64,000 bases of DNA. It comes from Sphaerisporangium fuscum (GTDB taxonomy: Bacteria; Actinomycetota; Actinomycetes; Streptosporangiales; Streptosporangiaceae). The DNA lies in assembly GCF_018531465.1 (NCBI RefSeq), contig NZ_JAHDTF010000017.1, forward strand, positions 1 to 64,000. Direction: 5' to 3'. The notes beneath the pieces were generated by a model. The model had not been told where the DNA came from. It ran no database searches and saw only the letters and a program-made list of their open reading frames with translations. A program made the translations under genes and the position numbers. Positions 28,653 to 35,982 of this stretch are shown here, piece by piece. Numbering within the stretch: the stretch's first letter is position 1; each line of letters opens with the position of its first letter.

Positions 28653-31135
28653 TGGGAAGATCGTCGCGGTCGAGGAGCAGGCTGGCCGTACGCTACTTCG
28701 ACGATCGGATCCTCCTCACCGACTCGTCCGCGTGGGCGTATTTCCGGCTCCCGACGGTGAGCTACGAGTTCATCACCGCGGAGGAGCGCGAGGCGCTCGC
28801 CACCAACATCACCATCGCCCTGGCCGCCATCCGCATGCCCGACGCCGAGGTGCACCTGCGGGTGGCACACCGGGCCTACGCGGCCGCCGAGTGGGCGATG
28901 GCGCTGAACGCCACCTCCGACGAGGGGGAGGGCTGGCGCGAGTACCTCGAGGACATGTACCGCCACGTCTGGGCGAAGGACTTCTGGACGAAGGAGGTCT
29001 ACCTCGGGGTCCGTCTCGGGCCGCGCGGCGCGCAGCTCGGCACCGGTGTGCTGGCCCAGATGTTCGGGTTCTACCAGCGCAGCGAGAAGGCCCTCGGCCT
29101 GGAGGACGACCACGTCCCCGACGCCGAGATCAACAAGTGGACCGAGCAGGCCGAGCGCCTCGGCCGTGCCCTCGGCACGAGCGCCCTGTACGCCAGGCAC
29201 GCCACCTCCGGCGAGATCGCCTGGCTGTTCCGGCACGCCGCCTCCGGCTCGCTCGGCGACCCGCCGTCGTCGGCCACCCCGTCCCGCCGCTGGGGCAAGG
29301 GCGAGGTGGAGTCTCTGGTGGAGGGCCAGATCCACAACGGCCGCTCGTTCCTGCGCATCGAGCAGCCCACGGGCGACTCCTACGTCGCCCACCTGTCGTT
29401 CGCCAGGTTCCCCGACCTCATGCCGTTCCCGGACGGCGAGCCGTGGCTGCACTTCATGGACCAGTTACCTTTTCCGGTGGAGGTCAGCTCGCGGATGCGC
29501 CTGATTCCCCCGATCAAGGCGAGCAAGGACGTCGCGCGCAAGCTCGCGCACGCCCGCGACATGGACATCCACATCCGGGAAGCCGGTGCCGAGGCGCCGA
29601 TCGCCCTGGCCGAGCAGATCGACGCCGCGCGCATGCTTGAGCACGGCATCACCAAGGAGCGCCTGCCCTTCGTGTACGGGTGGCACCGGCTGATGGTCGC
29701 CGCGCCCACGGAGGAGATGTGCGTGCAGCGGGTCGAGGCCGTCGTGGAGCACTACCGCGACATGGGCATCGACATCGTCAACTCCACCGGCGACCAGTTC
29801 TCGCTGTTCTGCGAGGCGCTGCCAGGGGAGCGGGTGCGGGTCAACGCCTACGCCCAGCGGCAGCCGTTGCGCACGATCGCGGGCGGCATGGCCACGGCCA
29901 CGGTGGACCTCGGCGACCGCATCGACGAGAGCGGCGCGGGGTGGGCCGGCCCGTACATCGGGGAGACGCTCGGACGTGCCCGTTCGATCGTGCACTTCGA
30001 CCCGCTGGTGGCCGCCACGCGCAACCGGCCGACGGCCATCGCGATCACCGGTGAGCCCGGCGGCGGCAAGACCACGCTCGCGCTGCTGCTGATCTACCAG
30101 ATGGCGCTGCGCGGGGTCACGGTGGCGGTCATCGACCCCAAGGGCGACGCCGAGTCGCTGGTGCAGCTGCTGCAGAGCCGGGGACGCAAGGCGCGCATCA
30201 TCCCGCTGGGGTCGGCCGCGCCGGGTCTGCTCGACCCGTTCTCGTTCGGCGACGACATCGCGGCCAAGAAGACCATGGCGACCGAGACGCTGCGGCTGCT
30301 GCTCCCGCGCATGTCCGAGGAGCGGGAGTCGGCGATGATCCAGGCCGTCTCCGCGGTGTCGAACGCGCCCGATCCTTCGCTGGGCAAGGTCGTCGACTAT
30401 CTGGAGCAGGCCGAGGACGCCGCGTCCCGCAACCTCGGCGCCGTGCTGCGCTCGATGGCCGAGATGCGCCTGGCCCGGCTGTGCTTCGACCCCTCCGGCG
30501 GGGAGCAGATCGACACCGAGGGGTGGACCACGGTGTTCACCCTCGGCGGGCTCACGCTGCCCGACGTCACCACCGTCCGCGACGACTACTCCTACGAGCA
30601 GCGCCTGTCGGTGGCGTTGCTGTACCTCGTCTCGCAGTTCGCCCGGCGGCTGATGAACGGCCTCGACCGCCGCGCCCCCAAGGCGATCTTCCTTGACGAG
30701 GCCTGGGCGATCACCTCGACCCCGGAGGGCGCCAAGCTGGTGCCCGAGGTCTCCCGTATGGGCCGGTCGAGGAACACCGCGCTGGTGCTGGTCTCCCAGA
30801 ACGCCGGTGACCTGCTGAACGAGCAGGTCACCAACTGTCTCTCCTCCGTTTTCGCCTTCCGCTCCACCGAGCGCGTCGAGGTCGACCACGTCATGGCGCT
30901 GCTGGGTGTGGAGCCCTCCGAGGAGCACAAGGCCGCCCTGCGGGCGCTGGGCAACGGCGAGTGCATCTTCCGCGATCTGGACGGCCGCGCCGGCCGCATC
31001 GGGGTCGATCTGATCTCCGATGAGCTGCTGCGCTGGCTGGACACCAATCCGACCCACGACAAACCCGACGAGAACATGCATGATCCTCGTGGGCGAGCGA
31101 GCAGGCGGGCGGCTGCGCAGGAGGTGCGGTCATGA
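28652..31135 (+). CDS. VirB4/TraC-like conjugation ATPase
   Basis: An 827-aa AAA+ motor of the VirB4/HerA type that energises substrate or pilus subunit transfer at the membrane. The N-terminal half (to about 440) is the VirB4-like variable domain. Walker A is GEPGGGKTT at 467-475, Walker B AIFLDEAWAI at 678-687. A sensor/arginine region follows: VPEVSRMGRSRNTALVLVSQN, then GNGECIFRDLDGRAGRIGVD near the end, typical of actinobacterial homologues. ATG 28652 has GGGGAG upstream and overlaps the stop of the 79-aa ORF; a longer in-frame extension upstream lies in the repeats and is rejected. Stop overlaps the next ATG. Confidence 0.9.
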   Translation: MGRSSRSRSRLAVRYFDDRILLTDSSAWAYFRLPTVSYEFITAEEREALATNITIALAAIRMPDAEVHLRVAHRAYAAAEWAMALNATSDEGEGWREYLEDMYRHVWAKDFWTKEVYLGVRLGPRGAQLGTGVLAQMFGFYQRSEKALGLEDDHVPDAEINKWTEQAERLGRALGTSALYARHATSGEIAWLFRHAASGSLGDPPSSATPSRRWGKGEVESLVEGQIHNGRSFLRIEQPTGDSYVAHLSFARFPDLMPFPDGEPWLHFMDQLPFPVEVSSRMRLIPPIKASKDVARKLAHARDMDIHIREAGAEAPIALAEQIDAARMLEHGITKERLPFVYGWHRLMVAAPTEEMCVQRVEAVVEHYRDMGIDIVNSTGDQFSLFCEALPGERVRVNAYAQRQPLRTIAGGMATATVDLGDRIDESGAGWAGPYIGETLGRARSIVHFDPLVAATRNRPTAIAITGEPGGGKTTLALLLIYQMALRGVTVAVIDPKGDAESLVQLLQSRGRKARIIPLGSAAPGLLDPFSFGDDIAAKKTMATETLRLLLPRMSEERESAMIQAVSAVSNAPDPSLGKVVDYLEQAEDAASRNLGAVLRSMAEMRLARLCFDPSGGEQIDTEGWTTVFTLGGLTLPDVTTVRDDYSYEQRLSVALLYLVSQFARRLMNGLDRRAPKAIFLDEAWAITSTPEGAKLVPEVSRMGRSRNTALVLVSQNAGDLLNEQVTNCLSSVFAFRSTERVEVDHVMALLGVEPSEEHKAALRALGNGECIFRDLDGRAGRIGVDLISDELLRWLDTNPTHDKPDENMHDPRGRASRRAAAQEVRS

Positions 31136-33663
31136 GTGATCCTCAGGGCTCAGAGGTGTCCGGGCGGCGGTCGACGATGTTCCGGGGCAGGCTCTCCTGG
31201 CTGCCGCGCCGGGCGTCGGCCGGGTCCGGTTCACGTCGTACGGCCCCCGTGGCCGGGCGGCGGGTGCGGCGGAAGATCTTCCTGATCCTGGCGATCCTCG
31301 CGAGCGTGCTCGTGGTGCCGATCGCCTTCTCGCCCACCGTGGCGAGCGCGGCCGGGCCGTGCGACCTGTCGCCCGACCTGGCCCCCGAGATCGTCGGCGG
31401 CGGCGTCGACGGTCTCGTCAAACCGCCTCCGCCCGACGCGTCCGGGGCGGCGGCAGGTGCGGCCACGACGACCGGCACGGCGGCCACCCCGCCCGTGGGC
31501 GGCGGCAGCGCCTCCACGACCGCCGGCACGGCCGTGCGCGAGCCGCTGACCAACTACGACCGGTACGGCATGTCCGGTCAGTTCTGGCACACCTACGGCC
31601 TCGGCTGCACCGACGTGGCGGCCGTCTTCGGCAACGCCTGGGCGAACACGGTGTTCCTGTGGGCCAAGGCCATCGACCGCATGACGATCACGACCTACCA
31701 GGCCGCGGCCACCGAAGGACCGCTCCAGTCGATCAAGGACGTGGTCGACGACATCGTCACCAACCTAGCCAACGCCATGTACTGGCCGTACCTGCGGGTG
31801 GTGATCCTCCTCGCGGCGATGTGGCTCGCCTGGTACGGGCTGATCCGCAAGCGGGCGAGCACGACGGCCGAGGGCGTCATCTGGATGATCCTGGCCGTCA
31901 CCGTGGCCGTCTGGTTCTTCAGCCGTCCCGGCGACTTCACCGGGCTCGGCAAGACCGTGACCGACAAGACGGCCGAGGTCGTCAACTCGGCCTTCGGCGG
32001 CCTGCCCGGTGCGGGCGGCGCGTCCTGCCTGCCGCAGAAGGGGCAGAACAACGCCAAGTCCAGCCCCGGCGGGTACGCCCAGAGCGGCACGCCCGGTGTC
32101 GAGCAGAACGCCGACGCCCTGTGGTCCACCCTGGTCTGCAAGCCGTGGCTGATGGGTGAGTTCGGCACCGCCGACCCCAAGGCCCCCGTCGTGAACGTCA
32201 TGGGGCCCAAGCTGCTCGACATCCAGGCGATCGACGTGCAGGAGCAGAGCTCCGACCAGAAGCCCAACCCGGGCGCCTACCAGGCGAGGTACGAGCAGGA
32301 GATCGCCAAGCCGCTGGAGAGCACCCCGGTGTTCACCCTGTTCCAGGGTAAGGACTGGACCAGCAGGCTCGGCATCGCGATCGGCGCGCTCCTGGCGGCA
32401 ATGGTCGCCGGAGTGCTGATCTTCCTGGTCGCGGTGTCGCTGATCGCCCTGAAGATCGGGTTCCTGCTGCTGCTCATCCTCGGGCCGGTGTTCCTGCTGA
32501 TCGGCGTCCACCCCGGCTCCGGGCGCATCATCGCGATGCGCTGGGTCGAGATGCTGGTCGGCACGTTGCTGCGGCAGGCGGTGCTCGCCCTGGTGCTCGG
32601 CGTGCTGGTGTACGGCTACGCGCTGATCATCGCGACGAACCTGCCGTGGGGCATGCAGATCATGTTCATGGCGCTGCTGACGATCGCGGGGTTCTTCTAC
32701 CGGCGTCCCTTCCAGCACCTGTTCGCCTCGATGGACGGGCACACGCTCACCACCAGGATGCTCGGCGAGGCGGCCAGCGCGCCCACCCTGTCGCGCGCCG
32801 CGAACGCCCTCCCGCCGGTCGCGGCGGCGCGCATGGGCCGCTGGGGCCTGCGCAAGGCCGAGCCGGTCATCAACGCGGCGGCCATGGCGGCCGGCGGCGC
32901 GGCGGCGGCCACGGCCACCGGGGTCGCGCAGGGCCGCGTCCGGGGCGAGGACGTCACCCCCGGCGCCACCCAGCAGGTGGGCACCCGCGTTCCGGCGGGC
33001 GCCCAGCCCGCGCCGCTCGACGCCGAGGGGCAGACGGGAGCGCGACGCAAGGCCGGACGCGGCACGGCGGTGCAGCGGCCCGGCGCGGCCCCGCCGCTCA
33101 ACCTGTCCGGACGCCCCAACGGCGCCGGCGCGCCCGGCGTCCAGCGCCCGGCCACCCGTACGTCCACCGGTTCCGGCGCCGCCGCGGCGTCGGGCTCGGG
33201 CGGTGCCACGGGCGGCTGGTTCGGCGGCGGCTCCGGCGGCTGGGCCTCGCGGTCGAGCTCTTCGGGAGGGTCCTCGGGCGGCTCGTCGCGCCGGTCGGAA
33301 GGCTCGGCGCCGAAGGCGCCACGGTCGACGGCGGGCGGCCCGCGCGGCCTGCTGGGCGGCGGCTCGTCCGGTGGCTCCTCGGGCCGTTCGTCGGGCGGTT
33401 CCTCCGGCCGGTCCTCCGGTGGTTCGTCCGGGCGTTCGTCGGGCGGGTCGTCCGGCGGGTCGTCCGGTGGTTCGTCGGGCGGGTCCGGCTGGCTGTCCGG
33501 CGGGTCGTCGAACGGGAGGTCCTCCGGCTGGCTGTCAGGTAGCGGGCGTTCCGGCGGCGAGGAGCCACCGCCGCTCTGGCTGCCACCGCGGTCCGAGTCC
33601 TCACGCCGTGAGGACGAGTCCTCGCCCTTCTGGCTGCGACCGGCGAACCGCGACAAGGACTGA
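31132..33663 (+). CDS. VirB6/TrbL-like polytopic channel protein with Ser/Gly repeat tail
   Basis: An 843-aa protein. The N-terminus has a basic stretch then a signal/anchor helix at about 44-65 ending TVASAAGPCD. An extracytoplasmic segment follows, then about six helices between 215 and 530, including LRVVILLAAMWLAWYGLI, LAAMVAGVLIFLVAVSLIAL and FLLLLILGPVFLLIGV. This polytopic core fits VirB6/TrbL inner-membrane channel proteins. From about 590 the tail is low complexity, ending in many GGSSGRSS/GGSSGGSS units (about 680-800) and a charged end. Overlaps the ATPase gene by 4 bp, so the two are co-translated. The tail is probably cytoplasmic or outside; topology is uncertain. Confidence 0.82.
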   Translation: MSDPQGSEVSGRRSTMFRGRLSWLPRRASAGSGSRRTAPVAGRRVRRKIFLILAILASVLVVPIAFSPTVASAAGPCDLSPDLAPEIVGGGVDGLVKPPPPDASGAAAGAATTTGTAATPPVGGGSASTTAGTAVREPLTNYDRYGMSGQFWHTYGLGCTDVAAVFGNAWANTVFLWAKAIDRMTITTYQAAATEGPLQSIKDVVDDIVTNLANAMYWPYLRVVILLAAMWLAWYGLIRKRASTTAEGVIWMILAVTVAVWFFSRPGDFTGLGKTVTDKTAEVVNSAFGGLPGAGGASCLPQKGQNNAKSSPGGYAQSGTPGVEQNADALWSTLVCKPWLMGEFGTADPKAPVVNVMGPKLLDIQAIDVQEQSSDQKPNPGAYQARYEQEIAKPLESTPVFTLFQGKDWTSRLGIAIGALLAAMVAGVLIFLVAVSLIALKIGFLLLLILGPVFLLIGVHPGSGRIIAMRWVEMLVGTLLRQAVLALVLGVLVYGYALIIATNLPWGMQIMFMALLTIAGFFYRRPFQHLFASMDGHTLTTRMLGEAASAPTLSRAANALPPVAAARMGRWGLRKAEPVINAAAMAAGGAAAATATGVAQGRVRGEDVTPGATQQVGTRVPAGAQPAPLDAEGQTGARRKAGRGTAVQRPGAAPPLNLSGRPNGAGAPGVQRPATRTSTGSGAAAASGSGGATGGWFGGGSGGWASRSSSSGGSSGGSSRRSEGSAPKAPRSTAGGPRGLLGGGSSGGSSGRSSGGSSGRSSGGSSGRSSGGSSGGSSGGSSGGSGWLSGGSSNGRSSGWLSGSGRSGGEEPPPLWLPPRSESSRREDESSPFWLRPANRDKD

Positions 33664-33665
33664 CG

Positions 33666-34319
33666 ATGGTGCAGGGCAACGACCGGCGAGGGCTCGTCTT
33701 CGCCGGTGTGGTCGCCGCGCTGGCGGCCGTCGGCATCTACCTGTCGATGCGGCCCGTGGCCGGCGGCACGCCACAGGCGCTGCCGACCGGCAGGGCGGCG
33801 GCGGTCTCGCCGACCGCCGCCGCGCCGCCGTCGGCCGATCCGTCCGCGACGCCGATCAGCCCGGGGGCGTTCGACATCTACAAGTACCTTCCGGTCAGCA
33901 AGGAGCAGGTCGCCCGGGCGGCCGATCTGGCCCAGCGGTTCGCCGTCTCCTACGCGACGTTCCGCTACGACGAGGACCCCGCGTCGTACGCCGAACGCCT
34001 GAAGGGCTTCACCACGGTGGACTTCGGCGCGATGCTCGCCCGCGACGTCACCACACCGGCGACGGTCGAGCAGAACCGCACCGACGAGGTCGTCTCCCAG
34101 GGGTCGGCGCGGTTGAAGACCATCCGTGGCATCGCAGGGGGGTCGATCGTGTTCGTCGTCACCGCCGTGCAGCACATCACCGCCAAGAGCGGTCCGCAGG
34201 AGCGTAGCGCCGACTACGCCGTCACCCTGACCCAGGTGGGCGACGGTTGGAAGGTGTTCGACCTGCAGCCCGCCGACGCGGGACAGGACGGGGACAGCGG
34301 CGACGGGACAACGCAGTGA
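33666..34319 (+). CDS. Second VirB8/TcpC-like single-domain membrane protein
   Basis: A 217-aa protein with one helix at about residues 9-26 (LVFAGVVAALAAVGIYLSM), a Pro/Ala/Ser linker, and an NTF2-like domain from about 75 (ARAADLAQRFAVSYATFRYDED) to 200 (YAVTLTQVGDGWKVFDLQP). This looks like half of a TcpC protein and could form a hetero-oligomer with the larger one. ATG 33666 is 3 nt after the previous stop. The stop overlaps the wall-hydrolase start (GTGA). Confidence 0.7.
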   Translation: MVQGNDRRGLVFAGVVAALAAVGIYLSMRPVAGGTPQALPTGRAAAVSPTAAAPPSADPSATPISPGAFDIYKYLPVSKEQVARAADLAQRFAVSYATFRYDEDPASYAERLKGFTTVDFGAMLARDVTTPATVEQNRTDEVVSQGSARLKTIRGIAGGSIVFVVTAVQHITAKSGPQERSADYAVTLTQVGDGWKVFDLQPADAGQDGDSGDGTTQ

Positions 34320-35407
34320 GCTCCCGGGTCCGGCTCGCGCTGCTCGTCGGGCTCGCCGGCGTGGTGCTGGTCACCCTGGTGATGGCGCCGATGCTGATGA
34401 GCTCGTTCCCCTCGTTCATCGGCGGCGGCACCACGGGCGGCGACTGCGCCGACGACGGGGCCGTCACCAAGGTCACCAACGTCTCCACCACCGCCCAGTC
34501 GGACATCCCGACCGACTACCTCGACCTCTACAAGAAGTGGGGCAAGAAGATCGGCGTCCAGTGGACCGTGCTGGCCGCCGTGGGCAAGCGTGAGACCGAC
34601 CACGGCCGCTCGAACATGGCCGGCGTCAAGAGCGGGACGAACTACGCCGGGGCCGCCGGTCCCATGCAGTTCCTCATCAGCACGTGGGGCGGCAAGGCGA
34701 AGATCAAGATCCCGTCGAAGTTCAGCGGGTACGCCTCCGACGGCGACGACGACGGATGGGCCGACATCTACAACCCCGCCGACGCCATCCTCGCCGCCGC
34801 GAAGATGCTGAAGCACAACGGCGCCCCGGGCGACCTCAAGCGGGCGCTCTTCGTCTACAACCACGCGATGTGGTACGTCGAGCAGGTGCTCGAGATCGCC
34901 CGCAAGTACGCCTCGGACGGCACCCTCGACGTCCCCGCCGAGGCCGACCCGGCGTGCGACCAGCCGCTGGTGGAGGCGGCGCCGACCGACGTCGTCAAGA
35001 AGATCCTGGAGTTCGCGCTGGCCCAGCGCGGCAAGCCGTACATCTGGGGCGGCACGGGCCCGGCCGGCTTCGACTGCTCGGGCATCATCTACATGGCCTA
35101 CCGGGCGGCAGGGCTTTCGATCCCGCGGACGACGTTCGGGCAGTTCCCGTTCGGGGTGAAGGTGACCAAGGGCTCGGAGCAGCCGGGAGACCTGGTGTTC
35201 TTCAACGCCGGGCCCGGCACGTCCGCGAACACTCCCGGGCACGTCGGCATGGTGGTCTCGCCCGGCAAGATGATCGAGGCCCGGTGCACGCTCTGCGGCC
35301 CGATCAAGGTGACGACGTACCGCGATCGCCCCAACATCGTCGGCTACACCCGTCCCCTCCAGAACCCGGACGTCCTCTCCCAGCTCAAACGCCTCGGCCT
35401 GACCTGA
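34316..35407 (+). CDS. Secretion-associated peptidoglycan hydrolase: SLT plus NlpC/P60
   Basis: A 363-aa bifunctional wall hydrolase. An N-terminal membrane helix spans about residues 6-27. The lytic transglycosylase-like domain (70-200) carries the catalytic Glu E93 in KRETDHGR and AGAAGPMQFLISTWG. The NlpC/P60 endopeptidase domain (226-350) has C254 in GFDCSG and H309 in TPGHVGMVV. This is the VirB1/TcpG-type enzyme that opens the wall for a trans-envelope machine. Start at GTG 34316 is fixed by GTGA overlap with the upstream stop. Last gene of the block. Confidence 0.9.
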   Translation: MSSRVRLALLVGLAGVVLVTLVMAPMLMSSFPSFIGGGTTGGDCADDGAVTKVTNVSTTAQSDIPTDYLDLYKKWGKKIGVQWTVLAAVGKRETDHGRSNMAGVKSGTNYAGAAGPMQFLISTWGGKAKIKIPSKFSGYASDGDDDGWADIYNPADAILAAAKMLKHNGAPGDLKRALFVYNHAMWYVEQVLEIARKYASDGTLDVPAEADPACDQPLVEAAPTDVVKKILEFALAQRGKPYIWGGTGPAGFDCSGIIYMAYRAAGLSIPRTTFGQFPFGVKVTKGSEQPGDLVFFNAGPGTSANTPGHVGMVVSPGKMIEARCTLCGPIKVTTYRDRPNIVGYTRPLQNPDVLSQLKRLGLT

Positions 35408-35428
35408 CGTCGGCGGGTTTGCCGGCGT
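35407..35428 (+). terminator. Hairpin at the end of the secretion operon
   Basis: ACGTCGGC (35407-35414) can pair with GCCGGCGT (35421-35428), one G-T wobble, 6-nt loop, immediately at the stop codon of the wall hydrolase gene. No T-tract. Confidence 0.45.
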
Positions 35429-35505
35429 TCGGGCTCCATGGGGGCGAATCACCCTGCTCGTGCCGTCGTCGAAGCGTCTTCCAAGCGGGATCGGCGGGGG
35501 CTCCC

Positions 35506-35511
35506 TAGTCT
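35506..35511 (+). promoter_or_regulatory. -10 element of a leaderless Nudix transcript
   Basis: TAGTCT ends 8 nt before the ATG of the Nudix gene. No ribosome binding site is present, so transcription probably starts at or next to the start codon. A good -35 was not found. Confidence 0.5.
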
Positions 35512-35519
35512 TTACCCGC

Positions 35520-35909
35520 ATGGAGAAGATTGTTGTCGCGGCGGCCATCGTCGAAGAGGGCAGGCTCCTGGCGGCCCAGCGGGCCGGACCCCCCGAGATG
35601 GCCGGCGGGTGGGAGTTCCCCGGGGGCAAGGTCGATCCGGGGGAGACCGACCATCAGGCGCTGGTCAGGGAGTGCCGGGAAGAGCTCGGTGTCGACATCG
35701 CGGTCGGCGAGAAGATCGGCGGCGACTGGCCGCTCAGCCCCGGGTACGTGATGCGGGTCTGGCTGGCCACGCTGACGTCCGGTATCCCGCATCCCCATGA
35801 GCACTTGGCCCTGCGCTGGCTCGCCCCTGACGAGCTCTATGCCATCCCTTGGCTGCCCGCCGACCTTCCCATCGTGAGGGCCGTCCAGGATTTGATCCGG
35901 CACTCCTGA
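35520..35909 (+). CDS. Nudix hydrolase, MutT-like
   Basis: A 129-aa MutT-like pyrophosphohydrolase, likely an 8-oxo-dGTP cleanser. The Nudix box is [23 protein letters not shown] at about residues 37-59 (given in parts: [10 protein letters not shown] and RECREELG), preceded by [25 protein letters not shown] matches MutT/CTP-type proteins. Length is typical. It sits between the secretion operon and the first surface protein but has its own leaderless promoter, so a functional link is not implied. Confidence 0.9.
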   Translation: MEKIVVAAAIVEEGRLLAAQRAGPPEMAGGWEFPGGKVDPGETDHQALVRECREELGVDIAVGEKIGGDWPLSPGYVMRVWLATLTSGIPHPHEHLALRWLAPDELYAIPWLPADLPIVRAVQDLIRHS

Positions 35910-35943
35910 ACCCGGGTACGATGAGCAGTCACACAGCGTGACT
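35892..35943 (+). promoter_or_regulatory. Promoter and dyad before the first surface-protein gene
   Basis: TTGATC (35892-35897) and TACGAT (35917-35922) form a plausible promoter with a long 19-bp spacer. Five bp downstream is a perfect 6-bp inverted repeat, AGTCAC (35927-35932) and GTGACT (35938-35943) with a 5-nt centre. Its position over the expected transcription start suggests an operator; it could also form a small hairpin in the leader. Confidence 0.5.
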
Positions 35944-35982
35944 AGTTTGTCGCGTGCTGTATCGGGGAAACGGGGAGCTGCA

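Noticed and set aside
33340-33545. CRISPR-like array of short repeats
   Set aside because: The units are in-frame Ser/Gly codons of the VirB6-like tail, without unique spacers; no cas genes are present.
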